Source of the DNA: Megalonaias nervosa
Taxonomy: Eukaryota; Mollusca; Bivalvia; Unionida; Unionidae
Direction of reading: 5' to 3'
Length of the DNA: 64,000 nt
Assembly (NCBI GenBank): GCA_016617855.1
Contig: JAECUM010003632.1
Span: 62,001-126,000 of the forward strand
The translations under genes and the position numbers were made by a program. Below, one piece after another: positions 1 through 12,815 of this stretch. A model generated the notes under the pieces. It worked only from the letters and a program-made list of their open reading frames with translations. It ran no database searches and was not told the origin of the DNA. Positions within the stretch are counted from its first letter, which is position 1. Each line of letters opens with the position of its first letter.

Positions 1-1072
1 GTGCATCATAACATGAATATCAGGACAGTGATGTGGGAATTTCACAATTTGTAGGAAAACCACAATTGGAATTTTAATTTCTTCATCTTGGTCTATTTTC
101 TGCATCCCAGATTTTGATCAATACCTCAGCATATTTCAGTTACAGACATAAGAAATAAAACAATATAGTGAAAATAGATGCTGAAATCAGGGATCCTTGG
201 CAATGGAAATGGCTGGAAAAGTAAGTTGATCATTAGCTATGATATAACCTTGACTGGTACATTGTTGCACCATGAACGCAGGATGGCAGGTTGGCCTCAT
301 ATTTTCCAAAATCTTGACCACTGTGTGCCCCATTAGAATGCTTTTTGGGCCATGATTGCTTCAAATGCAAATATTTATTTGTCCCATCAAAATTTGTGTC
401 ACCAATCTTTGAGACAGGGACACATTGTCTTTAGCTCATTAGATTCTGGGTGCAGTACTACTGATATTGTGGGCATGTTGAGGACCCAGCCAGGTAGGGG
501 TATTAAAATTACTACTGTGTATGCATCCATCCATCTAGCCATACTGTAACATCCTTTTCAAAGTAGTTATATGCAAGTGTGCATCAGCGCTGTATTAGTA
601 AAAAGATACAACTGTAAGAGAGTAGATATATAATATTAATAAATGGTGTTGATACGGGGATTAACTGATAAAAACAGTGTAATAGCGTGAAATTAGAGAT
701 TGTATTCAATAAACTGACACCTCCGTTGAGTAAGCAGAATATTAATCCTGAAATGCGATAGGCATCAGAACCCTGGACTGATATGCAACACTGTTTGCAG
801 TGCAAAGTGTTACCATGGAAATCAGCAAGAGTTGTGTGAAGTTTATGTCAAGCAACTTTTTTTAGTGACATTCAAGCCTTCATATATGGCACTAAGCTGT
901 ACATTACACACTGCTCACAGGTAAAACATTGTGTTGCACAGAAACGCTGTTTGTGTGATATTAAATGAACAAGGAATAAGCTTTGGATTGAATTCTTTAT
1001 TGTTACTAAAATGTTTCCGCACCCTAATTATTGGCTAATATAAATAATGTAGTAAATTCAAATTTATTTCAG
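1..1072. other. upstream anillin intron, no gene seen
   Basis: The stretch up to the first recognisable anillin exon. I looked for the preceding anillin exon, which must end one base into a codon to join the exon at 1073, and found no convincing match. The GT-AAG at 221 follows a sequence with no resemblance to anillin. No repeat or RNA gene was recognised. It is read as the 3' part of an anillin intron. Confidence 0.5.
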
Positions 1073-1245
1073 ATAACATTGTCCACTACTTTATTATTCT
1101 GGTAAGAAATGGACCGCAGGTTATAGTGACACAGATGTTGTCCACACATGATCCCATGATGAGAGGTAGTTTAGACTTCCCAAACCTCATCAAAATACAT
1201 GGAATTACTGGAGACTTCAAGGTCATCCTCGAGATATATAGTATG
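1073..1245 (+). CDS. ANLN: anillin exon: end of anillin homology domain
   Basis: The exon follows acceptor TTTATTTCAG and ends before GTATGT. Its first two bases complete a split codon; the next 57 codons are open and end exactly on a codon. It starts NIVHYFIILVRNG and ends GDFKVILEIYSM, matching the vertebrate anillin homology domain strands (YYYLIILKAG... and DFEINIEVYSL). This domain binds RhoA and, with its C2-like fold, phospholipid. The other two frames have early stops. The preceding exon is not in the window. Confidence 0.88.
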
Positions 1246-2861
1246 GTATGTTTTCTTTTCAAGTCTCTTTCTCTTTTTTCTCTTTTTTTTTTTTAATATG
1301 AAACTATCTGGAGCTCAGTCCTGAAGTTGGTAAGAATTGATTCTTCGAGTAAGAATACCAGAATTTAGGGTCTTGGGAGTTTGAGGTTTATTCTCAAAAT
1401 GTTTCAGGAACATGTGGGCAAGTTCCTTTCCACCTATTATTGATACAGAAGTAATTGTTTTATCAAATCAATACAGCTATTTATTTGTTTTAAAGTGATG
1501 GAGCCTACACTTCTAACTTGTTTGCTTTCCCTCCCCTGACCAACCCAACCCTTTACTATACTCCCCAAATTATGCAGCCTCAAAAATTGTTCAGTAATTT
1601 CTGGGATTTTTTTTCCAGCTATTTTCACAACATTCCATTTCCGTATCTCAATCCTGGCCCTGATATTGCTTTTTTAATTGTATGACCCAATAGTGTCATT
1701 GCTTGCATTCATACAAAGGTTGGTCCACTTCATGCATTTTGGACACTATTTGAAATTGGTGGAGGACATCCTTCTTGTGTCTGTCTTGTAGAAGCACAAT
1801 TCACATTTTTACGACATTCAATAAAGTTTTCCATGAAGGTGACATTTCGGAAATATCTTAAGAAATTATTATTGATACGGAACTTGAAATGTTGAGGATA
1901 TTTCAGGCTAGACATATATTATGCCTAGATGGTATGTTACACACGACAAACTCGTCAACCAGGCGTGATAGCGTGGAGGTGTGCATGGACATAGCTAGCA
2001 GGAATATCAAACTCATTCTACCTGAACCAAGCGAAGTGGGTGACTAAGTTGCCTAAAAAATGTAAACTTCACCTTCTGTTAAGAAACCGAACATGACTTC
2101 ACCCTGTGCTTTTTAGATGAACATTGAAAGACCATCCTTTTTGAGATGCTCCCTCACCTTAGCTAAGTTAGTTCCAGTGTTATGTTACAAATCAAGGCGA
2201 AATGTAGGCTTCAAGTAGTTGGTGTTTATATCAATTGCGCCAACAAATGAACTCTTGCAAATTCACAGGCATGTGTTTTGATAGCTGATTGATCTTTAAT
2301 TCTTTCCCAAGTAAGTTACCAACTATCACTGCCCAATTTCCGCAAGTGATTATCCTTTGATGATAAAAACATACAAACTTGAGTTTCAAAACTTAAACAT
2401 TTGTAAATAGCAATTTGTGTTTTAAGAATAGAATTGGTAACGTGAATATTTGGACTGCCATGTGTACATTATTTTCTTCATAAAAATCAGTTTGGAACCA
2501 TATATAGTGTGACCCCATTATAACACGAATTCGGATATAACACAGTCTTGGTGTGGCTCCCGAAATTTCATTTACATGTATTTTTCTCGTACACGGAAAA
2601 AAATTCTTAAAAGTATGAGGAAAAAAAACAAAAAAAAAGTTTATTATCGTTTTAGGGAAGAGATCGCGTATGAATAATACAAGACAATCGTGGCTTGAAG
2701 TTTTATATGCATTTTTCTCATGCACAAAAAAATAGTGTTTTCTTCTTAAAAGTACGAAAAATAGCATGTAAAAAAAAATTTTCAGGAATCATGCAGGGCT
2801 TCGCCAATGTCACAAATTGCGAATTTTTTTTTCCCTTATTGGCGGCAAAATATACCATCTG

Positions 2862-3016
2862 CAACATTCCCTCTAATATTTTTCCTGTGTGCGCGTAATT
2901 TTGAAACTGCGGCACGGCATATGTATTTGCTGCCAAAACTTGTGCACGGAATTTTGAAACTGCTGTGCGGCATTTTCTAATGAGCTGCGCAGCTGCACAC
3001 CTTAGAGGGAACATTG
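2862..3016. mobile_element. 155-bp hAT-type MITE
   Basis: The ends are imperfect inverted repeats: ACATTCCCTCTAA at the left and TTAGAGGGAACAT at the right. They are flanked by an 8-bp duplication with one mismatch, ACCATCTG (2854-2861) and ACCATATG (3017-3024). An 8-bp duplication is the hallmark of hAT elements. There is no coding capacity, so it would have moved using an enzyme supplied elsewhere. It is nested in the larger Tigger-like element, so it inserted later. Confidence 0.75.
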
Positions 3017-3296
3017 ACCATATGGCAAATTTTTTTTTATTGGCAACATTGTTGGCTGTTTAAACTTGTATATACAACCATTGGTTTGGAGTGGAGAAAT
3101 TCAGAGGTTCCATGAAAGGAAGCCGTAAAGTTGATATAAACTGCACTGAAATTTATCCATTGTTACATAAACAATTCTTTGTCCATATTGACAAACCATC
3201 TTAACAGTGCATTGTTATATCATAATCCGCTTATGTTGATATCTGGCATGAGTACTGTATGTTTTGAGATGTCCGCTTTTTTTCATACTTACATAA

Positions 3297-3612
3297 CCGC
3301 TCCGGTGGCCTAGTGGTTAGAGCGTCCGCCTCTGATGCGGGAGGTTGCGGGTTCGAACCCCAGCCGAGTCATACCAAAGACTTTACAAAATGGTACTAAC
3401 AGCTGCCTCGCTTGGCGCTCAGCATTAAAAGGTTAGTGTTAGGACTGGTTGGCCTGGTGTCAGGATAATGTGACTGGGTGGGACATCATGCCACATGTCT
3501 GCGGCATGATGCCCCAGTGCTAGACATCACTGTAAACTGTCACACTGCAGACATTGTAGCGATATGACTGAAAAATTGTTAAAGCTACGTTAAAAATCTA
3601 AATCACATCACA
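3297..3612 (+). mobile_element. tRNA-derived SINE, family A, copy 1
   Basis: The head is tRNA-like, with A box TGGCCTAGTGGTTAGAGCG and B box GGTTCGAACCCC at normal spacing; these are the internal RNA polymerase III promoter. A ~230-bp body (ACTAACAGCTGCCTCGCTTG... through TGATGCCCCAGTGCTAGACA) and an A-rich tail near TAAAAATCTAAATCACATCA follow. The same head and body occur at 16556 and, inverted, at 59716-60002, so this is a dispersed family and not a tRNA gene. Confidence 0.85.
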
Positions 3613-5889
3613 TTTACATTTCTGGTAGCGGAGATCAACCGGACGAGGCATTATCTCCTAATCTATCTTTGTCGGATTTTCGGCTGCTCGCTAGTAATTA
3701 ATATATTTACACAGACTGACATTTGTATGTGGATGTTGAGTAAAATTCCTCTTTATTTCACTCAGAATTAAATCCTTCACAACATTCACGTTTTCTGTAG
3801 TAATCATTGTCATCAGACCAGAACACCTGCGTCTCTATCATCGATTGACCTTTTCTTTAAATTTCTGACGCATGCATGGAAGGCAGCATCACTCCACTAC
3901 CATAAATGTAAAAAACAAAAAAAAACCTCTCACTTGTCTATTCAATAGGCAGGGAGGAACAGTAACTACAACTGACCATACGACGGCCAATTTTTTTTTT
4001 TTTTTAAATGTACCCAGATAAAATAGTAGCTGAAATTTCAAAGAAAACATTACCTTTGAAGCACCGATTGTTATAAAAATGTACTAAGCAAATAGGGGGA
4101 AAAAATCAGTCTCAATCATGCAATACAATTTTTTGATGTTGCCGCCACAATAAGAAATGGGCATTTCTTTGGTTCTCCAAAGCTGTCCTTTAGCAGTGAC
4201 TTCAATAACGCATGCACCCTTCATCAAAGAAAGCCGACTACAATCTTCAATTAAAACAAAGCACCTTTCTTCAAAGAAAGCCATTGCCGAACTTAAAAGC
4301 AATGGAATCTGATGGATTGTTTCATTTTCCAACGTGACTGGAACATTTTTACTGTGCCGTGAAAGTTTCCTTTTTACAGGAAAAAAGTTTATGCTTACGA
4401 ACTCTACCGACGGTGCTTAAAATGTAAACTTTTACAGACTTCGGACGTACTGAAAAGTAAATGTGCTTCATCATTTGTTACGTGATTGTGCTATTGTTTC
4501 CACTGAATTCAGACCTATATGACCTGTCACAAAATTACTGAATATTTTAAATGTGTGTGTGTGCATATTTTCAATGGAATTACTTGTATTGTGGATTCAA
4601 TGTATGTGACGTGATTCGCGGGTGAGTACACGGTGTTGATACTTTATTCATTGCTATGCATTAGACATGTGTATATATATATATAAACAGTATACATGTA
4701 TCTGTACCAATGTGTGGTTCTCTGAATAAAGTAAAATATTATGTATGCCTTCTCTGTTTTCACTACAGGTGTTTTTCTCATTTAATATGCATCAATTTAA
4801 GATGAAAACTGTGCCAATGAAGCATGTATTTTTGCACCCGCATTTATTACCCACACACACACACTCACACCCCGCACATTTTTTCAGGTACATGCATCAT
4901 TTTCTTCTGCTAACTGACCTGGTTGCTTATAACACAGTTCGGTCTATAACATGGTTGGGTTCTATGGCTCCCAATTACTGTGTTATAGCGGGGTCACACT
5001 GTATAAAGCTGTTATGGGGAAATAATGGCAGACATCACTGTGTCTGGGAAGTACCACTTTATTAGATTGTCTCTTTTCATAAACTGTTGGGCAACTATAT
5101 TCAGGAAAATAAACAAGTCATAGAAAGCAGAGTCGAAATATTATATTATTGAAGATTTAGCTTTAAGATGCTATTATGGTGGTCAAGAATGTACAGGACA
5201 ATCCTGTGTTGTGGAATTTGGGAAATGCTGTACAGTTAAGGTTATATTCTGAGTTCACTTATTTGTGTGAAAATATTTGAAGAGAAAAACTATGCAGATA
5301 CTATTTAACCAATGCCTAATGTTACACCAAGTACGTAGACAAATACTTAAACCTTATATTTTAAATCCTATCAATGGACTGTTGCAAGGAAGATATAAAG
5401 TGAGTGGTTATATTAAGAAAACCCCTCTTTCTAAATATAGATACACTTGAATGTTGGCTGCATCAGTTTGGTTGGAAAAAAGGGCTTAGTTCATTCATAT
5501 ACCTACTTTAATTCTTCAGTGTGTTATATATGGACAGATATGGTAATGTTTTATCAGCAACAAAGAAATTAGGATGAACACTATGATCTGAAAGAAGTGT
5601 GCATTTGCTCTCATGTACATGGTACAGGGGTTGTTTCAGACAAGTTTACAAATCTTTTCAAGTGCCATTTTATAGTGAAATTTCAGAAAGTGAAAAGAAA
5701 AATTCTTGATTAGGGGTAGTTGATTAAGTATTTGTACTAACTTGCAGTTACAATACTGTAATCTAGTTACTCAGTTAAAATTCTTTTCAGTGTATAGCTT
5801 CAGTTGTTCTCTTTTTAAATCATATTGCCAAAATACACTGCATATGAATATGATAGTAAAAATATGTATACTGGAAAATAGAGGGCATA

Positions 5890-7548
5890 CAGTAGTCCCC
5901 CTCTTGAACGGCCCCCCTGACCAGTGGCCACCCGCTCCTTATGGCCAGAATTGATCGGCACCGACAAGATTGTGTTCAGAAGTACCCCTCACAAAAGGCC
6001 ACCCTGCTAATGCGACCAGCGGCCAGCATATTAGTGCAAAAATATAAAATTATCCCCTCACAAGCGGCTGCATTTTATTTTGTAATATGTATCCAGAATC
6101 AGTAATTTATTCATAACGTGTGTTAAGTAATCCAATTTCTGTTTCCCGATGTCAGGTTTTCGTTACTGAAGTGTTGACTAAAGTACATGTACCACTAAGG
6201 TTAATATATCATTTACGCCCCACGAGAAGCCACATTTATTCCATAAAGCCGAGAAAGACTCAAATTTTAATCCATACAAAAAGCTAAGTACACATAATCC
6301 GATTAGCCTTACTACTGTGTTATCATGAGATGTCCAGTTTAGTCACTCTGATAATTGTTAAGATTACAATTATTAAACAGTAGTAACAGCTGAGAAGTGG
6401 CGGTATTGATGTACATTACACAAGTCAGTGGGAAAATGGTTTGATAGCCTTTATGGCTTCCCTTAGTAGGATGTTGAGTTTGTTCACTTTCATAATTGGT
6501 AGCTATTATTACTGACAATAATTGTCAAGTTTACAAATCCTAACGGCCGCGAGGTCAAATCTGCGTAAATATCGAAGTCATTTTGGCTTTTCTCCCTTAG
6601 TGTAAAGAAATGTAAACACAGTAGGGTACCAGACTGCAATTAATGAATCACGTGACAAGATCGCTACCTTTAAAAACACATTGCATTTTGTTTAAATGCA
6701 GAAAAATTGTTTTATCAGTCTTGTAGTTGGCAACTCTGATGATTACAACCGGATGTAATTGTCAAGATCATAGCAGGGTCAGCATAGGCTAAAAATAGAT
6801 TTTGTGCAGACACACACAGAGAAATTAAACATGAACAAAACATGATACCAGACAAAGAACGAAAAATCACGTGACAACACATTTATCACTTCCTTTACGA
6901 AGAAGCCATTTCATCCGCTCTACAAAAGTTTCGTCTGCATAATTAAATCGCATACAGTTAGCAACATTCGAATAAATCATTACCAAACATTAACATGTCA
7001 TCACGTAAACGGAGACAATTATTTTAGAAAAAAAAGTCAGTTATTCTACTGGACGACATCGGGTGAGGTGGGGAGGGGGGACTTGCCGAACAATTTTAGA
7101 TCGAAAAGACTCAAATAAAACAATTTTATGTTGAAAACACTCGAATAAACAACATCGTAACCGATAAGGAGGTTATTCAGCAGCAGTGGGAAAATGGAGC
7201 AAATACAAAGAGAATTATGTATGTACCAAGATTTAAATGACGTTTTTGAATGGTTTTGCAATGTGCATGACAACAACACCCGCTCACATATCACGCTTAC
7301 GCCAAGAATAAGAACTACTAATGCATATTCAGTTGAAATAAGTCTATTATTATAACAAGAAGAACCTTTTAATAATTAATGTTACTTTTAAATGAAGATA
7401 TTAAATGCTTTGAAGAATGTAGCTTTCCTACTACGTACATGACATATACTTCTCACAAAAAATTTAGTCCCCCTCTGGAAAGGCCACCCATCTTATAAGT
7501 CCACTCTCCCGGTGCGGAAGGGGTGGTCGTATAAGAGAGGGACTACTG
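5890..7548. mobile_element. 1.66-kb Tigger/pogo-like non-autonomous transposon
   Basis: The left end reads CAGTAGTCCCCCTCTTGAAC and the right end, on the other strand, CAGTAGTCCCTCTCTTATAC. TA flanks both sides (5888-5889 and 7549-7550). GGCCACC-type sub-repeats recur just inside both ends (about 5928, 5997 and 7482). The interior has no recognisable transposase or long open frame. Terminal sequence and TA duplication fit the Tigger/pogo group; the ends differ from those of the 2505-5001 element. Confidence 0.75.
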
Positions 7549-7568
7549 TAATTCAAATAAGAGAATTA

Positions 7569-7589
7569 ACACACACACACACAGCTATA

Positions 7590-7633
<44 letters not shown>

Positions 7634-7641
7634 TAGATAGT
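7569..7641. repeat. compound microsatellite (AC)n-(AT)n-(AGAT)n
   Basis: A run of AC (7569-7582), a short spacer, about nineteen AT units (7593-7630) and AGAT repeats. It starts about 20 bp past the right end of the Tigger-like element. Confidence 0.95.
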
Positions 7642-7649
7642 GTGCACGT

Positions 7650-8898
7650 CTTGCCTTGCTCCCACTTCTCCCTGTTGAGCTCTCACTTCTCCCTCTTCTG
7701 TCCAAAAGGAGAAGTCACTTCTCCCTAAATTTCAAGTCTAGCTTGACCCCTGCTGAACTTTGAAGATCAGTTGTCAACCACATTGGACTTTGAAGTAGCC
7801 TGAAATATGAAAACTTTAATAGGTGACTTTTCTGAGTGAGAAAAGGCAAAGCAAATTTAACATGGATTTGTAATGACTTGGTATAATCCATCATTTTATC
7901 ACCAAAGGCATCCTGAGTTTTAATAAGTTATAAGTCATTATTCCATCATTTGACTTGGCATTTATTTTTACGGCTTCTTTGACATTAGTTACTATCATTA
8001 AATTGCATTGCTTTTTTTGTGTGAGATGTATGTGTCACATAGAAGCATAACAAGATCCATTTTCTAAAAGTTTAAATTACAAGGGTTGGGACCTCTGAAT
8101 TGGGACTGGGGATATGGTCAGAATAAAAGAAAGAAAAAAAACTTTTTCACCCCCACCTAATGGAAACTGAATTCTGGCCCAGATGCAGAAGTCATGGATG
8201 CTGAATATTTCAAAGTTTATCTCATACCATTATCAAAACTAGAGATGATTTTGATTATCTCAGTATTTTAAAGATAGCTTTGTAGTAGTTGCAATTTTTC
8301 ATCTTGAATTGCTTTTTAAATAGCTTTTGTTTGTTGCACATAGTTGCCATGCCAGGAATTGATTTTAAAAACAAAACTACCTATCAAACCAGTTTTGAAA
8401 TGATGGGAAAAAAGGAAATCAACCAATTTTTTCACACTGGCCTGATCAGTTCATCAGTCTGTTTCTGTTGACCTCCATAAATTACTCAAAGTCATGCAGA
8501 GTTGTAAAACTAAAATGAGCGTTTGCTGGCCATTTTGGGGATTATTTTGAAAGTGTAGTAGTATTGCATCTGCTCTACATATGGGAGCAGTTGCTGAACT
8601 TTTTAGCCATTTACCTCCTTTTCAAGGCATCCTCTGGAATCTGTCTCTATGACAAGTTTTAAACTGTGGATTCTATACCAGAAGAAGACTTTTCATATAG
8701 TATACTATGAATGCACTTTTATCCATAGTGTACTAATTTTCCTGGTTACTACAAACTACAAAATAAACACCCAATAAATTGTAAAGACATTAAAAGCTCT
8801 GCGTCATCAAGAGTATAGCTAAGAGTGTAAGCAGCAAAACAAAGAAAATTAATTTACAGCACTAAATTTAACAAGATTGAATTCTTTCCTTTCTTCAG
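7650..8898. other. anillin intron, no gene seen
   Basis: Intron sequence between the microsatellite and the exon at 8899. No coding exon, RNA gene or bounded mobile element was recognised. Its end carries a pyrimidine-rich tract before the acceptor at 8898. Confidence 0.6.
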
Positions 8899-8971
8899 TC
8901 AGTGTCCAGAGAAATCAAGAAGGAAAAGAAAAAGAAGACACCCCGGAAGCAGCCTCGTCATGGAATAACCA
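8899..8971 (+). CDS. ANLN: anillin exon: Lys-rich linker
   Basis: The exon follows acceptor TTTCTTCAG and ends before donor GTACGT. It reads SVSREIKKEKKKKTPRKQ then PRHGIT, 24 codons plus one base. Vertebrate anillin has the same kind of linker (VQKKDPS...KKKKTSKSK) between the homology domain and the pre-PH segment. The leftover A joins TG from the next exon to give Met, which also matches (VMASPGG in vertebrates). A small exon, convincing because of the joined context. Confidence 0.85.
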
Positions 8972-9199
8972 GTACGTCCTTTTGAGTTTAAATTAAGCAG
9001 TATAATAGAACTAGTTGGGAAAAATATCTTAGTATACAGTATTTACAGCATTTTAAGTTATTTTAATATAAACTATCCAAATGCTGAAAACTTATAAAAT
9101 ACTTTTGCATTAACATTCATTACTTAGGGAAAGAAGGATTATGTATAGAACAATTTTTAAAATAAGGATTTCTTTAAAATACATTTTTATCACTACTGT

Positions 9200-10135
9200 C
9201 ATAAACCAGAGGAGCTTATGGGATGATCAGTTGTCAACACTCTTCAATTTATCACCACAGTTTTGTTACCACTACAACTGCTTCTAAATGGATGGTCACA
9301 TCAACATGGGGTTTTCAATAAATGATTTCTTACAATGTCTAGTTGGTCCATAATGAAAATGGTGCCTTCTGACATTCAATATGACTGCCACTGCAGTGAT
9401 CTTGACAATCTTATCACTACTCATTCTAAACAAAGAGTTGTAATGACATGGAGTTTTCACCAGATGACTTATGATTTTCAATTGGTCCTAAATGAAAGTG
9501 GTGCCAATTGGACATCAAATAAATTGCACCATTGCAGCCATCTTAAAAATCTTTTTTTGCTACTCTTAAATGAAAGTCATTTCAACACAAAGGTGGGGGG
9601 ACAACATAAGACTAATTATGATATCTGGTTGGTTCAAAATGAAAATGGTGCCAGTCTGACCTTAAATATGTTAGCCATGTTTAAAATCTTTTTGTCACTA
9701 CTAATAAATGGAAAATTGTATCAGCAAGTGGTTTAAACCAAAAGTTATCTTATGGTGTTTAGTTGATCCTGAATGAAAATGAAGCTGATCTGATATCAAA
9801 TATGGCCACCATGTCATCCATCTTGAAAACTTATCACTTCTTCTCCAGAACTGGTGGTCTTGTCAACATCAGGTTTTCACCAAAGACTTATCTAATTGGT
9901 TCTAAAATGAAAATGGTGCTCTGCAGACATCCATTATGGCTGTCACAATGAAGATTTTGAAAATCTTGTCAACAATCCACCTCAATAGATGGTCACTTTT
10001 GGCATGGAGTTTTCACCAGAAGACTTCTAATAGTGTCAAGTTTGTTCTAAATGAAAATGGTGCCAGTCTTTCATCCAATATGACCACCACAGTGGCTAAT
10101 TTAAAAATCTCACCACTCAAGAATATCAGAAATGG
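9200..10135 (-). repeat. ~140-bp satellite, array 1 (inverted orientation)
   Basis: Tandem, diverged copies of the ~140-bp unit described at 36005-38110, here reading as the reverse complement: recurring TCTAGTTGGTCC, AATGAAAATGGTGCC, CATCTTGAAAATC and ACATGGAGTTTTCACCAG. About six to seven units. Frames through it such as 9335-9736 are fortuitous. It lies in an anillin intron. Confidence 0.82.
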
Positions 10136-12815
10136 GTTTCAACACTCAGCAGCTCGAAAGAAGAAATGGTCTTGTGCTGAATTCCTAGACAGAAGAGCAC
10201 CAGTCCCATTGAAAGACTCTTGTTATATTCACATCTTTAGTAACGTTTTGGCATTGTTCTTTGCCTGTAACAGGGCAAGTCTTGGAGAGATTTCGATGAA
10301 ACTTTGCCTTGAATCCTTATCCAGGCTGTGACTTTCAAAATGCTGAGGATGTTTCAGTGGAACTTTACAGAGATGCTGCCAGGCAGTAGAATCATAGGTT
10401 TCTTGAAAGGCATTTGAGTCATGCAATTGTTAAAACCTAATTGGGGGAAAGATCACACAAATTACGTGCAGTTCCTATGATTTGCTTTACCCAATACACA
10501 ATTTTGTTTTTATTCAGAATTAAGGTTGATCACATCATCTTTTTATCTTTTCATAATGATTTTAATCAGTCTTATACTGATGGAGAATTTTGTTTGAATA
10601 CATGCATCTTTATGATCGAGATCTAATGTCCTATTGCAGAACCTGTATTGGGTTTCTAACTGAATTGTTTTCTAGAAGGGTATAGCAAATTCATCTATTG
10701 ATTGGCCATTAGGGACAAGTGCACTGGCAGTGAGTCGTGTTGAAAGAAAATATACCTGATATCTTTAGGAAAGCTGGGGAGACAGAAAGATTGTCTACTA
10801 AGGATGAAATTAGAGAAGAGGAAAGGTCTCATCAGTTGTTGCTCATCAAATATAGGGAAGAAAACTGGATACAGAAACAGATTGCACCTCGTCATTTAGG
10901 CCTTGCAAAAAAATTTTATTCTTGGGTAGAAATATCGATGGAACATTCATGAATCGTTGAAAATTTTGTTTGGATATCCTGAAGACTAGCTTCCAAATCC
11001 TTTCAGACTGGCCAGATTGCACTGGTTCTACATTTTTAACAAAACAATAATATGACAAATAAATTGGTTGTGCGAGGAGATTTGGTTGTTGAAGTAGAAT
11101 TCAAACTAACTTTAGGAGCAGGCTAACATCCAAAACAGTGAATAAATTGATTATACAGATGGGGCTTTGTGTGTGTCCAATAAATTATTTTCCATTTGCA
11201 AAGTTTTTAAGAAATCGAGAGTTAAGAAACAGAAGAATATTTTCCAACTGAGCAAAGTAAATTAGGTGTGCAGATAACTTTATTAATTATCAAAGTGATA
11301 TAAAGTAATTAAATCCTTGTTTTCAGTTAGGTATGTATATACCTTATAATATACTGTGACCCATCTGCTGTCATTCTCCATTGACCCACCCCCACTCCCT
11401 TCCCAACTCAGGATTCCCTCTCTAGAGAGGTACATTTTGAGGATCATCCCCTCAAAAGAAAATTTCTGGCATCATCTCTGCATATTATTACTAGATGATG
11501 TGTTGCATACTACTGCCTCACAACCAACCTAAAAGTCACGGACAGGGAAAATTTAAATCATTGACTTGCAAATTTATTTGGGCAAAAGCTTTTCACCACT
11601 GAGGGATGTTTTAAAAACATTCTAGCCACATATGTAACATGATTAGATGGTGTGTTGCATATTACATACCCCCTCCACTCCTGTAATGGTCAAGGTCACA
11701 CCAAAGGAAATTGTACACGGTTGTTATGAGTATTTTAATGACTATGAATATCTGTGGTCATCTGACTTGATAGTGTCACACATCACAACCATACTCACAG
11801 TCCAGGTCACTCGTATATCATGACTTAATGCAGTGTCACACATCACAATCATGCCCCCAGTCTCTCAGTATCGGTCATCAACACATAGTTCAAAGTCACA
11901 TATAAGGAAAACAATCTCTGACACATTTATCTTTGTCAAAGTGTACAGATAAAAGAGCCACTTGTATAAGCATAAGAGGAGAAAATTTAACTGTACAATA
12001 TTTTCTTGTCCGGGCTGTTTCACTTACTCAAGATATTTTCAAGGAATCTTACCCAATTATGTATGTCGGAAAGATTTTCAAGTTGCAAGTAATCATATGG
12101 CCACCTTGGAAATATTTTGGACATAAAACATGTAATTGCAAGTGTAAAAATTCACAATAAAATTTTTTCTTGCATTGAACTATTACACAGGAGACATGCT
12201 AACAGATATGATTGCAAGTCTTATTCCAGCAACTATAATGTTTATTCAGTGTTCTAATAAAGAGCTGCTTTGTCCACAGATTTTTTTTATCCTAGTTCAT
12301 TGTTTCCCAACACTGACTAAACCCGGTTTCTCATTAGCATATTTCTCTGCACTACAAGGAGATATTAATTTTTACCATTTATCAAAATAGATACAACCAC
12401 ATTCCCAGTAATTACTCCACCCCAAGCACTATAAAACTTTAAGATGGGAATATCATGTGCCACATTAAGTGATCTTGTTAACAATATCACATTTGTACAG
12501 CAGATGCTGCAGCAAGGGCATCAGTGTTACATGCATTTGTTCATGTATTTTCATCGTCTAGGTAACATATTAACTGGTCTCCTCCCCCCCTTTTAATGAA
12601 CTTTACTACATACTGTTCTTTATTGAAACTTTTCTGTATAGAAAAAAGCCCTCCTTTATAATTTATTTTAAAAAATTGCATATTATGTCCTAGCATCTTT
12701 TGTGCACAAAATGGCCATTTTATTTTCATGTATCACTTGTGCACAGATAGCTTGAATATTTTTTTGCACGATACTGATGAAAGAATGAGACAACCCTTGT
12801 ACCTTGTTGTTCCAG
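10136..12815. other. anillin intron, no gene; degenerate repeats around 11.4-11.9 kb
   Basis: No coding exon or RNA gene was recognised. From about 11370 to 11890 there are loosely repeated phrases (AGATGATGTGTTGCATA / AGATGGTGTGTTGCATA, CAAGGTCACACC, GTGTCACACATCACAA), a degenerate direct repeat of roughly 120-160 bp. Short open frames here have no family features. Confidence 0.45.

Larger units (their letters stand above)
2505..5001. mobile_element. Tigger/pogo-like DNA transposon, non-autonomous, with nested insertions
   Basis: The two ends form an inverted pair. The left end reads TAGTGTGACCCCATTATAAC and the right end, on the other strand, CAGTGTGACCCCGCTATAAC. Each end is flanked by TA (2503-2504 and 5002-5003). 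A TA duplication and a CAGTG start are typical of the Tc1/mariner-pogo-Tigger group. The 2.5-kb interior has no recognisable transposase. It carries a nested hAT MITE (2862-3016), a tRNA-derived SINE (3297-3612), and a stretch (about 3640-3905) also found at 61290-61520. It lies in an anillin intron. Confidence 0.72.

Noticed and set aside
171..222. Possible upstream anillin exon ending at a GTAAGT-like donor
   Set aside because: No frame resembles the anillin homology domain, and no acceptor pairs with it in the required phase.
3297..3370. A tRNA gene
   Set aside because: The tRNA-like head is followed by a conserved body and recurs in two other places with it, so it is the head of a SINE; the acceptor stem does not close properly.
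9335..10331. Chain of forward open frames (133, 62 and 131 codons)
   Set aside because: They run through the ~140-bp satellite, which has few stops on this strand; the translated phrases repeat with the array.
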